From: Anisus vortex
Lineage: Eukaryota; Mollusca; Gastropoda; Planorbidae
Assembly (NCBI GenBank): GCA_949126835.1
Contig: OX421502.1
Location: forward strand, 32,097,227 to 32,161,226
DNA length: 64,000 nt
Reading direction: 5' to 3'
Shown here: piece after piece, positions 52,950 to 64,000 of the stretch
Numbering within the stretch: position 1 is the stretch's first letter
Layout: every line of letters starts with the position of its first letter
Notes under the pieces: model-generated
Databases searched by the model: none
What the model was told of the DNA's origin: nothing
What the model saw: the letters and a program-made list of their open reading frames with translations, nothing else
Position numbers and translations under genes: made by a program

Positions 52950-53180
52950 TGATCCTTCACCTATCCCATAACCCGAGCGAGGGTCGTGGGTGCACAATTT
53001 TTTTTACTGTTGGACGATTGTATGCCATTCGTCTCTGTCCTGCTCCGCCCTCTGCGAATTCGCAAGAGACAAGCAAGTTCACTCATCTCTTCTGCTTGCC
53101 TCTCTTTCTTCCACCCTGCACTGTGCCCTGCAGGGTGGTTATTCGCCAAGCCTTCGGATCTTGCCACATGCAAGCAATAA
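52950..53180 (-). pseudogene. Non-LTR RT C-terminal fragment
   Basis: The - strand reads H-V-A-R-S-E-G-L-A, W-K-K-E-R-Q-A-E-E-M-S, and ends C-A-P-T-T-L-A-R-V-M-G stop. A close relative of 33528-33770, less decayed. Confidence 0.85.
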
Positions 53181-55985
53181 AAAAAATTGTTAGAATAATT
53201 TCTTTTCGGTCTCTAGATATATATCTTAATTTGTTTCTCTTTTTACTGTTGTTGGTGTATGTGTGTGTTTTGATTTGGCCTCTTCATAGCCATTAACTCT
53301 TGCAATGAAGTGGGAGAGACATATAAAGACATATATGGACAACCCTAAAAGTCATCATCTCATTGGTTGAGCTATCGGCATCTCACAGATTTCAGCATGG
53401 GCGTGTCTTGTACCCCCCCCCCCTTTGTTCTGTTCTTGTGAGAAATTGCGAGAACTCACGTCATCCGCTCTTCTTGAAGACGCTTTTAAAACTAAAACAA
53501 CTCACACCACGTGACTTAATCGCCCACACTCACCACCAGCGTGAGCCGAAGGTCAAACGGTCAACTGACGTAACCCCCAAGGTGAAACTAAGCCGCAGAA
53601 ACTTTCCCACTGGACCTTTGACCATGACAACTTGTCCCCCTCCTGCACACACGTTGGTCACTTGACTTTTTCACACATACCATTTCTAAATCTTCAAGTA
53701 TTACGATTCGTAACAGTAACCGACACACAAATTTATTTTTAGCATCAACTAAATTGAACGAAAAATGAAAAGAGCTCATTTCTTGGCCGTGACAGGCTCA
53801 GCCAATAGCAATTTAAAGAACACTCGAATGAAGGGGGGGGGGGGAGTATGACTCGACAAAGTATTCAAATTTAGAACCAAGACATACATCCTTTTCAAAT
53901 TGACGCATAACTGAAATGTAATTGTTATATTTCGAGTTTTGGTTCCATTTTCTGTTGCAAATATAGTTCTTAGAATTTTAGTGTGGGGGTTTTTCTGTTC
54001 TATTAAGATGCAAAATAGTAGTTCAAGGTTCGTATGTACAGTGCTGACGCGTCGTCGAATGGAAAGTTGAAACTTTTCTCTAAATTTATCTCCAGTCTCA
54101 TTAGGATTAGGCATCAAATATTTAATCATTTACCTCACAGTTTCTGGTATCTTTACCCCCCCCCCTCCCTTTTGACACCCCCTTCACCACCACTCCCTAG
54201 TTGACATGAACATGGCACCTCGAGGTGTCTTTAGTATATACGCCCGGCACGGAGGGCGCCAGGTAATTTTCACGGGACGATGTGTGTTTTTTTTTTACAA
54301 AGTTAAACACATCAAACGTGACCAGCGTCTGACATGGGATTGTAGTGTAAGGAAAGAATGGCGTTGCCCACGAATTTGAACTTACTGTGTATTCCTGCCT
54401 AAGTTTTATGTTTTTTTCTTTGCACCATAATATGTATTTACAATAAAAACTAGACCTATATAAAAAAACGTTTTGCGAACAAAGATCAACGTATGCGGAA
54501 AAAAATTGACTTGGCCAAAGAGAAAGAAAAACATCTCTCCAGATATAATGGAGCTGTTGATTATTGACGTGACCATTGCGAGTAAAACACCATGTTGTAT
54601 TTTAGTTGCAATGTATTTGTTTTAAACCCTTGTTGTTTGGCTTGGCCTGGGTTTAGTCGTTCACTGCAGATTAAAAGGGTTATCCGATGCCAACTTTAAG
54701 CATTTTAAAAGAGTGTTGAGAAAATTGAGTTGGCCACACAATCCCATACTATCTCCCGTTTCAAACCTGTATGGCTTACTAAAGCTATCATCTTATCTGC
54801 CGATCGCTGCATCGAAAGCAGAAGTAAATGATAACTCATCTATGTTATCATGAGGTGTTTCGGAAATGGAGGAAGGAAGATGGGAAGGGAAAGAAAAGGG
54901 TGGGGTGAAGGATTGAGCAATAAGTTCATGCACTCATCTGTACTCAAGCATTCTGTTTATAGATAAGTTTTACCGTAGTAAGATGGCCGATGTGACACTG
55001 ACATACATAACATATTGAATTAAAAGGTCTGTACGTTAGTGATCGACTGAAACATGACAAATTATTTATTACGCTTTTATGGCATTTATTACGTGCATGA
55101 GTATAACCCGAGTGATGAACTAACTAAAATACACTTATACGTGCATCTAATAAAATACTTAATAATTATTTGTATTTAGATAAAAAACCATTTTGTTTAG
55201 TTCATTTTCATGGACTCATTTCCGGAAACTGTTTAAATCAAAAGTAGCCTACATATTTAATTGTATGTATGTCCGGGTCAAATTGCCATTTTACTAGGGT
55301 AAAACTTATCTATATATAAAAGTCTTCATTTTCCCGACATTTTTTATGCTTTATTGTAAGTGATTGAGCACTCCATGTGTATATATAGCTCAGTGTATAG
55401 TACAGCAAGCTCCAATGTAAGAAAAAACAGCATTTATATTGGTGACAATTAGCTCGTGAAATGTCAACTTCATATACTATCTTTACATTCTAATTACGCG
55501 ATTACTTAATATTTAAATGAGAAAAACAATCAAAAACATTCTATTGTTTTAACTTAATTATAATTCATAATTCAAAATACTCTTCATTCAAAACAATCTT
55601 TCTTTAGTAGTCAGTAACTGAACTTTAAATGCACAAATTCAAACACAAAGGCGAAGTAAAAAAAATACATAAGACCTTTGCACTATTTAAAACTCTCATT
55701 TCCGCTTGCAGTGTATATGTGTATAATAAAGTGCGCTCATATTTGACTGGACTTTCGAACCGGACTAAAGAACTAGTGTATTTTTCAATAGACGGTTTTT
55801 TAGGTGACTTCCAAAATACACATGAGCTTTATCCTTTAGAGGTCATTCTATATATAATACCGGCTGCAATCGACGACTAAAACTACTTGTATCATTTATG
55901 GTCAATTCCGCTGATACTGACAGAAACTAACAATGAATAGATCCAAACATTCATTCAATTATATATAAATGTATATTAGTGTGTA
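53181..55985. other. Long stretch without a recognised gene
   Basis: 53360-53660 is richer in GC and CpG, with ACCACGTGACTT. G and C runs lie at 53834-53844 and 54159-54168. An 83-codon + frame at 55629-55880 (M-H-K-F-K-H-K-G, ...Y-P-L-E-V-I-L-Y-I-I-P) has no family I recognise. No splice-compatible exon found. Confidence 0.4.
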
Positions 55986-55989
55986 AAGA

Positions 55990-56317
55990 TATTTTGATCT
56001 ATAGATAGATAGATAGATTGATAGATAGATATATAGATTGGTAGATTGTAGATAGATTGATAGGTAGATAGATAGACTGACAGACAGATAGATATATAGA
56101 CATATAGATAGATAGATTGATAGATAGATAGATAGATAGAGAGATAGATTGATAGATTGATAGATAGATTGCTAGATTGCTAGATTGCTAGATAGATAGA
56201 TTGCTAGATTGCTAGATTGATAGATTGATAGATTGATAGATTGATAGATATATAAGATAGATATATAAGATAGATATATAAGATAGATATATAAGATAGA
56301 TAGATAGATAGATAGAC
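55990..56317. repeat. GATA/GATT repeat array
   Basis: GATAGATAGATT units, TTGCTAGA units (56168-56215) and AGATATATAAGATAGATATA units at the end. Confidence 0.95.
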
Positions 56318-56398
56318 CCGGGAACAAATACTAGCCTTCACAAGGCTTCGAACCCAGGACCTTCGTAACGCCAACCGATCGGCCACCGTGCCTCCAAT
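56318..56398 (-). mobile_element. SINE-A head fragment
   Basis: The - strand has GCACGGTGGCCGATCGG, AAGGTCCTGGGTTCGAAGCC and TGTGAAGGCTAGTATTTG, ending with TTCCCGGGT. Confidence 0.8.
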
Positions 56399-57357
56399 GT
56401 TTATACATATAATAGTCTATATATAAATTAGCTTTTTATATGAATATATAAAAATTTACTAAACTTTACAATTATTATTCGTTCAAAAGAAGTCATTACA
56501 GGTTGTTTAAAAGACTTCAAATACAAAATTGTATCGCACGCATTATCGATGTAAAGATTTGGACGAAAAATTTATTTACATCTGCAAGTGTTCATGATCA
56601 TACAAATATTTCAATGTACGCTTTAATTAACCCTACGAATGACTAAACTATTATAAGTTGGAACGGGAATTGTCGGGAGAGGGGAGAGGGTATTATGATT
56701 AATTCCCTGGAATGCAACGCCACGATACGCTATGTTGCTATAATCAGAACTGCAAGTCCTTACTGACGCTTGTGTGCTATTTTTACCCGTAAGAATTCCC
56801 GATGACTGACACACAAACACAAACAAGCAACTAGATTCTAGATTTAAAAAAAATTCAGTTTCATTTTCAGAGCGTAAGCGCTAATTTCCGAAAAGTGTGG
56901 GTTTTCCCGTAGTTTTTAAATAACATTTTATGAACCTCGCAAAACTCGCATTCTTTTTTTGTGTTTGTGTAGGGCCTTATGTTTGTAGTTTGTAGGACCT
57001 GGGTAGGACTTGATCTTAGGAAAGCAATTTGACCCACTTTCCGTCATGCTATCGAACTGAAACTTTGCACATAGCAGTTGTTATTCATTTTATACCACAT
57101 CCTTTCACATTCTTAGCTACACACCACACACCACACCCAACACTACATCAACCCCAAAAAAAAAAGTAAAAGTCCGTTTGATGACTGGCATTTTTGTGTA
57201 TTTCCCTCACTATGCTATACTCCTATATTTAGCCCATCCACTTATAAAACAGCAAGCAGCCATCTCGGGAAAGCGATAAGAAACGGGAATTTTTTTATTT
57301 TATTTGCAATTGAATTTAATCCAAGGATTTTCTAAATTTTACTTTCTCTTTAGAATA
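56399..57357. other. No feature seen
   Basis: No gene recognised. CACACCACACACCACACC near 57120 is a short simple repeat. Confidence 0.4.
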
Positions 57358-57365
57358 CATTAGAG

Positions 57366-59379
57366 CAGGGGTCGGCAGCTTAAGGCCCGCTTGCCAAATT
57401 CGGCACGCAGAGCGATTTTCAATGGCACGCGAGATACCTACAAGATGTGTATTTGTTGATTGACAAACAAAACAACTTTTTCTGTTCTGAATGAGGAACA
57501 CTGACTGTTGAAGCCGATGTTTCTGAATGACATAGTGAGTTGAACGTGTATTTACAAGGACCACTGGAATGGATTTGCATTGAAACTAGATATACCTTGC
57601 CGTGAAATAACTTTCAAAATTTTTAACTACTTGTACATCCCTATATTAAGATATAGTTGGCCTTATTCAGAAGGACATGTACATCGAAGCACTCAAAGCG
57701 GAGTTTTCTAATCATAGTCAAGACTTTCAAATTGATAGACTAATTTTTCATACCACATTAAGGCTAACTGGTTTGATATTATTACAACCTTCTTAGATGT
57801 AGATCTTTTTTTATAAGTGGAGGGATTTATAAGTGGCGATTTTAAAATGCAACAAATTGAATTTTAAGCATTTAAAAAATGAGCATTCAATTGTGCCCAT
57901 TTGCGGAATAAATCTGGAAGAAGCTGCTTAGGAAAGTCGTCTGCTATTCTCAACTACCAGGCATTCACTCTTTTACTTTCATCTTTTGGTTCAACTTACA
58001 CATGTAAACAGATTTTATCGAACATGAAAGCTCTTTTGAGCATACAAAGAGAATAGACACTTGACCACTTATTAATTGATACAGACTAATTACACTTAAA
58101 AGAGTTTTTATTCGCATCTTCTTTAATTAAAGATAAATATAATTAATTCTAAAACACATTTATTTGTGTTTTTAATTTAATAAATATAAGAGACTTATTT
58201 AATATCAATATATTATGTAATTTATGTAATTATTAATGTTTAAAATACAAACTCCTTAAATGGACAAACAATTACTGCAGGAAATGTTTATTTATAACTG
58301 TTTAACGTAAATTATTTTAATCTTCTAATACTTAGGCTACATCTTGGGTGAATTCCATAATGTTGGATTTATATAAGGAAATATTAATTAGTCAGTAATA
58401 TTTTTTATATTACAAAACATAACTTGATTGGAATCACTATTGAATCAAAAATGGGAAAGGTTTTTTTAATTAAAGGGAGATAATCACCCCGATCCCGTTT
58501 TATTTGAGCTAATTTTTCTAATAGGTTTTTTTTTCCTTTTATAAATTAAGATATAAATGGTTTACAGTTTAAAACTTTGAAATGATCAAACTGTAAAAAG
58601 TTTTTGAAAATTATATAAATATTATAAGACTAAAGAATTATATATTTATATTTTCAAAAACTACATTAACTGCCCAGTTTGTTTGATTATTACGTATTTA
58701 TTCGGCTTAATGATGATTGTGTTCAGATTAGTAATGTCCAAATATATTAACAGTTAATAGTTAACAAGTTAATAGTTAACAGGACCTCTCGGTTAAACTG
58801 AGATCAATATATAATTTACATTTGCAGTTGTTAGATCCTCATCTTGACTACCAAACGATAATGTTTAGACAATAATTACCATAAATGTGAAAGGTTAGTA
58901 ATGAAATATTGTAATTGATATTAATGCAAATGAAAAGGATGATAATCACAAACACGTTAATTTTGTATTAAATATAAAACGCGTTAACTATTTTCTCTAT
59001 ACATTTTCATTGCTCATGGCCTTGGTCTTGTTACGGGGTTCATTAATTGTAATATAAAGATAATTTTTAAAAGTATAATAGAGCATGTTGACTTTTGTGG
59101 CTGTTGGCACGCTGAATGACTTGGAAGTGCTAGTTTGGCACACTGTTAGCAAAAGGTTGCCGATCCCTGCTGTACACATTGCTGCTAGATAGAAACTTCT
59201 CTATAGAAATTTCTCTATAAATAATTTACTTTACTTTCGGCCTTGGTCATGCTACGGAGTAAAAAAAATAATTAATTATGTTAATTATAATAGAGCAGGT
59301 TGACTTTTAGGCTGTTGGCACGCTGAATGATTTAGAAATCCTAGTTTGGCACACTGCTGGCAAAAGTTTGCCATCCCGG
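57366..59379 (+). mobile_element. Buster-like hAT element with perfect 8-bp target duplication
   Basis: The left end CAGGGGTCGGCAGCTTAAGG lies directly after CATTAGAG (57358-57365) and the right end TTTGCCATCCCGG directly before CATTAGAG (59380-59387). Two 3' termini occur in tandem, one ending at about 59164 (GGTTGCCGATCCCTG) and the outer one at 59379. Transposase remnants are at 57982-58056. This is the best-bounded copy of the family and the reference for the others. Confidence 0.85.
57982..58056 (+). pseudogene. hAT transposase C-terminal remnant
   Basis: Reads S-F-G-S-T-Y-T-C-K-Q-I-L-S-N-M-K-A-L-L then, after R-E, a stop. C-E-Q has become C-K-Q. Upstream 57685-57980 also carries decayed transposase frames. 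Same segment as 3887-3961. Confidence 0.75.
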
Positions 59380-59621
59380 CATTAGAGTATATTGACCTTT
59401 TTAAAAAAAAATTATAATAGTACGAATTCCCTAACATTAATTATGCCTGATAATAATACTGATTTGTTTAATATTACACCAGCTAATGCAAAGAAAATAT
59501 GTTAAGGTTTTCAAATAAATGTTCCCTTAGTTTTTTTTTATTCCTTGTAGGCCATTTGAATTCATTCCCCTCCTCAGTTGACACATTTCTTGCAAATTGA
59601 CAGGAGATCTGATGGTCGGCG

Positions 59622-59890
59622 CCCAGTTTACAGCGCGTTCGGCTGGCGTAGCAAAGGTCCTGGGTTCGATTTCTGATGAATGCTCGGATTTTTTCCCCCG
59701 GGTCTGGGTCTGGCCCCTGGGTCTATCCAGCACTGATGGGTACCTGACATTAGTTTGGGTAAAGTAAAGGCGGCTGTGCATTCAGCTGGTCAGACAATCA
59801 CCTAGCATGCCTTGGCCACAGAAACTTGTGAACGCTGCTTCACCGGCCCTACGATCAATTTGGTCCGAAGGGTACTTTACTTTGCTAACC
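59622..59890 (+). mobile_element. SINE-A copy
   Basis: CAGCGCGTTCGGCTGGCGTA, GGTCCTGGGTTCGATTTCTG, TTTGGGTAAAGTAAAGGCGG, GCTTCACCGGCCCTACGATC and GGTCCGAAGGGTACTTTACT. Confidence 0.88.
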
Positions 59891-60147
59891 GAGCCATATT
59901 TGGGTGTATTTCTGGGTCAGGGGTTAAGCAACCAATTTTTTTTTCTTTATGAATTATAAGTTTATGCGTTAATTTAAAAACACGTAGTAGACTTTTATAT
60001 AAGCATTAAAACCATAAAAGAAAGTCTTCTATGGTATTTACATGCCTATGTAGGAGAATCGAAAAGTCTATAATACTTTTCTTGCATCGTTATTAGATCC
60101 ATCATACCCTCACAGAAATACCACCGACCCTTAGGAAATATTATATG

Positions 60148-60410
60148 GCAGCGCGTTCGGCTGGCGTATCGAAGGTACTGGGTTCGAATCCTGGTGAAGG
60201 CTAGGATTTTTTTTCCAGGGACTCTATGGAGTCCCAGAGTCTACGAAAGGACATTCGTTTACCGGACATGAGCTGGGGTAAAGTAAAGGCCGCTGGGCAT
60301 TGACTGTGCTGGCCACGCATCCCCTAGTATGCCGTTGTCATAGAAACTGGTGAATGCTGCTTCACCGGCCCTAGGATCAATTTGGTCCGACGGGTACTTT
60401 ACTTACTATA
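60148..60410 (+). mobile_element. SINE-A copy
   Basis: CAGCGCGTTCGGCTGGCGTA, GGGTTCGAATCCTGG, AAGGCTAGGATTTTTTTTCC, CTGGGGTAAAGTAAAGGCCG, GCTTCACCGGCCCTAGGATC and GGTCCGACGGGTACTTTACT. Confidence 0.9.
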
Positions 60411-60939
60411 TTTAAGAACCACACTATAATAATCCTTCAGCTACCTAAAAAAAAAAGAATGGAACTGGGAAAGGGCGGTAAGACACAGTAACGCCTCCTC
60501 TACCCCCCCCCCCCCCCAACACACAAACCCCCTTTAGTAAAATCAATTTTGAAAAAAAATAATACAACACTGCACTGGACCTACACACATAACAGGGCAG
60601 CGATCTAACCATGGAAAACACTTTACTATAAATAGAAACAGTTCCATTGAAAACAATGACAAAGCACGTATTCAAAAACTTTGAAAAATGAAATTCAATA
60701 TCTATTTTTTCCGAGTGAATTCCTTTACAGACGGGTAAGTCGTACTTTTACAGCAGGAAGATATTTTCCCGAGATCCATGAATTTCTTAATTTCCTTGTT
60801 GCTGAGATGACTCAGAGTCTTGAGGGAATGTATCATGATTTTAAAATATAAGTTGTCAAGACATGATATAGGTTGTTGTTGTTGTTTGTTGTTCTTTGTT
60901 TGTGTCTCAATCCCAGACTGTCTGGATCACAAGATGCAC
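60411..60939. other. No feature seen
   Basis: C run at 60503-60518. No gene recognised. Confidence 0.35.
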
Positions 60940-61235
60940 ATTGTCGGTACCCATGGGCCTCATCGCTTGCGAAGTTTGGAAACCACCGATACGCTTTGCA
61001 TTAAGAGCACACCGGTGGGCTAACGCATTGGGAGGGGGGGGGCAGCCCATGTTGCGAGAGGATCCGAGACTCGGTGGGGAGGGGGAAGCAATGAGCGCGA
61101 CATCGCGTATCAAACCCGCCCTGTTGTCTGGATGTCCAGACCTAAAGTTTGGGATTTTTGGCTACCGGGCGACAGTGCAAGTATATGAGTGAGCCACCAC
61201 GTTAACGATCCGAGAGGTGGAGAAATGTAATGGTG
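60940..61235 (+). repeat. Repeat family R copy
   Basis: CCATGGGCCTCATCGCTTGC, GAAGTTTGGAAACCACC, AGCACACCGGTGGGCTAACG, TGGCTACCGGGCGACAGTGC, AAGTATATGAGTGAGCCACC and AACGATCCGAGAGG follow the same order as 40195-40690 (minus). Confidence 0.7.
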
Positions 61236-61552
61236 TGCATGTATTGTGGATATCGCACCCTATGCCCCCCTCCCTCTTTTATCCAGAAGGCTCGTCCGGA
61301 ATGTTTTTAGAGAAACTTATAAATTACAGGATGACTTCGTGGGCATGAGTGGGCGGTCTACTTCGTATGTGGTCCACTGCACATTCTGGTCTGATTTTGC
61401 AAGTGGTCTGTTGCGCAGTGTCGGGCATTTTGCTTCTTGTGATTTTTGCGGAGAATGTGATGTGCCCTAGTGAAAAATATATTATGGAGTCCATATGATG
61501 CTATTTAACTGTGAGGAGGGAAGGGGTGTAAATAGTGTATATTGATTTGGAG

Positions 61553-61766
61553 CAGGGATCGGCAACCGTTTGACAATAGTGTGGCAAAAGTAGCAGTTCT
61601 AATTCCGTCAATGTGCCAACCGCCTACAATTCATCCTCCTCTGGCACTCACTCAATTTCTTGTAGTAGAGACTTGAATTTTCATTTTTGGTGGGATCGTC
61701 TGCGTGCCATTGAAAATCGCACTACGCGCCAAGTCTGGCACGCGTGCCTTAGTTTGCCGACTCCTT
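61553..61766 (+). mobile_element. Buster-like hAT MITE
   Basis: Ends CAGGGATCGGCAACCGTTTG and TTAGTTTGCCGACTCCTT. Internal TGCGTGCCATTGAAAATCGC and CAAGTCTGGCACGCGTGCC. Flanks ATTTGGAG and ATTTTTTA match at 5 of 8. Confidence 0.7.
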
Positions 61767-61872
61767 ATTTTTTAGGTCTTTGAATTATCTTTTCTCTGGT
61801 TGCGAACATGGCCAAGTAGTCTTCTTAGAAATCATCTATTCATTTTGCTCTGTTTTGTATATATATATATAC

Positions 61873-62113
61873 AGTGCTTTTTTTTAAAATAAAAAATAGG
61901 TGCCGGTACTCAATGATGGATTGCCTAACTTTTAGTAGCAGTTTCGCATTTAATATTTTAATTCTTATTGCGCGCAATTTTAAAATAATTCAATTTCAAC
62001 AAAGTAATAATAAATTAATAATAAACGTTAAAATACAAGAAAAGTAATAATTTTTTCCCCATAATGAAAAAGGTACTGGTACGCCGTACCGGTGGGTACC
62101 GTCACAAAAAAAG
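61873..62113. mobile_element. Small MITE inside a TA repeat
   Basis: Left CAGTGCTTTTTTTTAAAAT and GGTGCCGGTACTC; right GTACCGGTGGGTACCGTCAC and AAAAAAAGCA. The ends are imperfect inverted repeats and both flanks are TATATATA. Family not named. Confidence 0.45.
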
Positions 62114-62136
62114 CAATATATATATATATATAATAT

Positions 62137-62666
62137 TGTTACAACTCCACGGATCTCCAGTTGTCTATCTAAGATCTTGTTCACTATAATAATAAGCTCA
62201 AAACACTCGATGAATCTTGAAAGAAGAATTTAATGTTTGAAACTAAGTACAATACTTCAACTTCACTGGTCACTAAGCGAAAAATAAACAACAACAAAAA
62301 ACAGCACTTATACGTGCTTATATTGATTTCTGGTGCAGAAAATGCTAGAATGGAATTTTTCTCGGAGCTTTCCGAATGCAAAAGAAAATGGGTACTAGAA
62401 ATTGGAAGAAACTACGAGAAAGCATAATTGCATTACGTCATAATTAATTTATCTCCACACAAATACTCTCAGCGCTAAAATTAAACATAAATAAATATTC
62501 TAACTCTACATGCATAAGTGAAACAATTTCAAATATGACATGATAGGACCCTTGTTGTCCGCCTATGTCTTAGGAAGGACCACAGACGTCGATGATCGGC
62601 GCCGGTTCTTCGAGGACGAGAAGGCAGAAGAAGGAGAAGAAGAAGAAGAAGAATACACATATAACA
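62137..62666 (+). mobile_element. Probable solo LTR
   Basis: A 530-bp block begins TGTTACAACTCC and ends ACATATAACA, so the termini TGTTA/TAACA are inverted. Both sides have ATAT (62133-62136 and 62667-62670), a possible 4-bp target duplication, but the site is TA-rich. A possible polyadenylation signal ATAAATAAAT lies near 62487. No internal retroviral-type genes are in the window. Confidence 0.4.
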
Positions 62667-64000
62667 ATATATTTGCTATGTCATTTGCTTGTAAATCAAT
62701 ACATGTGATACCAAGTGTTTAAAAAAAACATTGCATGCTAAAATTATTTGGCCAAGGTGCGCTGTTCTTAAATCGTGACTCCCATTAAAAATTATTATAA
62801 TACAGCGCCACAATGCCAATCCGGTGAAGGAAGGGGGGAGAAGAGAAAGAAGCATAGACCTAAATTTAAATGTCCTAGTTTTTATAGAAAAACAAAATTG
62901 CGCTGTATAATGTTTGCAAACCCTAGACTAGTTCCCGGACATAAAAGTAAGGGCGAACTATGTACTATAACTCATTTAACCTGAAGGGTTGGTTATTTCA
63001 AAAGACGTTGGTCCGTGACTCGCTGTCCACTGCGTGGAGATTCACACGTATGGCGTTTGAGAAAAGAAAAATTGGAAAAAAATTATAATAAAAGAAAAAG
63101 TTCTAATGTATTTAATGTCCGGGTTCAGAAAAGAGAAAAATCTATTGCTGGAGTGGGGAGTGAATCTTTTGGATGAGAGAGAAGGGAAGGAGGTGGGAGC
63201 TAAAACTGCGTCAAACTATTCATCCATGGATAAGCTTATAGCCGTCAGATCCTGGATGATTTCAAAGATTAATATCCAGGATGTTCAAAGGCGTTTTCTG
63301 TACACATACCACACAAAAAAAGAAAACACGTTATTATTTTCTGTATGATTGTAAGCTCTTTCCGTGCAGATAACCCGTTCGAATAGTAGTTCCTGTACTT
63401 TTCTATTTTTATACCTTTCTATAACTTACATTACAAAAGAATTAAGGTTGTTATGTTTATTTCACCACCAATCCCCTTCCATTTTTTTTTCCTAGATACA
63501 CAAACAAATTCACTCGCTCAGGTTTTTTATTTTATTTTTCATCTATTGCAACGATATTTTGAAGTTCCTGATATTAACAATAGAAGTTTCTCTTATAAAC
63601 CTCAAAGAGGTCTTGCCTTTTTTTTTGTTTATTTTTTATTAAAGAGTCTTTATATCGTATTGTTAATATGAGCGCAGTTTTCGATGCAACCGAACATCTT
63701 AGCATATTAACTTTATTCATAAGTTTATAAATATGCAGAGAACTTTGCACTGCCTCTGGGGGACAGAGATACAAGTACAACAAAATTTGGCGGTAAATTG
63801 CAAAACTAAATAATGTAAAATTAAAGTGAATGGAACCCTGGAAGGCGTGTTGATAGACTGTCTGTATGGCTCCTTGTCCATATCAATAAACTAACTTCTC
63901 TTTCACCTAACTGAACTGATATAAAGATTAACCGTTGAAAGACCAGTTATTGTTCATAGAGAAATATTGTAAAATGTGACGTGTAAAATAAAAGTACTAA
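62667..64000. other. No feature seen
   Basis: AT-rich. Frames at 62775-62984 and 63106-63348 are not recognised and lack splice support or family motifs. Confidence 0.4.

Overview
The window is eukaryotic and almost certainly animal. It is AT-rich, has long introns with GT/AG borders, one multi-exon gene for an extracellular mosaic protein, and dense mobile DNA: tRNA-headed SINEs, several non-LTR retrotransposon families, hAT DNA transposons, minisatellites and GATA/CT microsatellites. Repeat style and domain content suggest a lophotrochozoan, most plausibly a gastropod snail; this is an inference.

The only host protein gene I can support lies on the + strand at 2.0-20.4 kb. Seven exons (2036-2127, 7261-7345, 9198-9277, 11194-11321, 18259-18448, 19612-19737, 20329-20445) join with consistent intron phases and encode, in order: the second half of a sushi/CCP domain, a complete sushi domain split by a phase-2 intron, a basic/acidic linker, a third sushi domain, an EGF domain and a calcium-binding-type EGF domain. 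The model is open at both ends: the half-domain at 2036 needs an exon to its left outside the window, and I find no later exon I trust. A tRNA-Lys(TTT) gene sits at 1200-1272 and a near-identical copy with a damaged 3' end at 16167-16236.

The most striking feature is that splice junctions of this gene have become tandem repeats. The 58-bp minisatellite at 1435-2070 is about 11 copies of the 3' splice site plus the start of exon 2036-2127. The 39-bp minisatellite at 11309-11695 is about 10 copies of the end of exon 11194-11321 plus its 5' splice site, and each copy could act as an in-frame 15-nt microexon. The acceptor of exon 18259-18448 closes a third, 15-bp tandem array.

The rest is repeat landscape. 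hAT elements with Buster-like ends occur at 3.5-6.1, 11.8-14.7, 32.4-35.0 and 57.4-59.4 kb and as MITEs (28.1-28.5, 33.3, 49.3, 61.6 kb), several with recognisable 8-bp target duplications and nested insertions. A 5'-truncated CR1/jockey-type element with an open reverse transcriptase frame lies at 22.3-23.7 kb, directly beside a nearly perfect 290-bp inverted repeat (20990-21279 / 22002-22292). A chimeric retroposon with three reverse-transcriptase fragments in alternating orientation (33528-34775) sits between 11-bp direct repeats. A dozen or more SINE copies, large satellites (37.6, 40.7, 43.9, 45.7, 49.8 kb) and a probable solo LTR (62.1-62.7 kb) fill much of the remainder. From 20.5 to 64 kb no host coding gene could be shown with confidence; a few candidate exons are given at low confidence.
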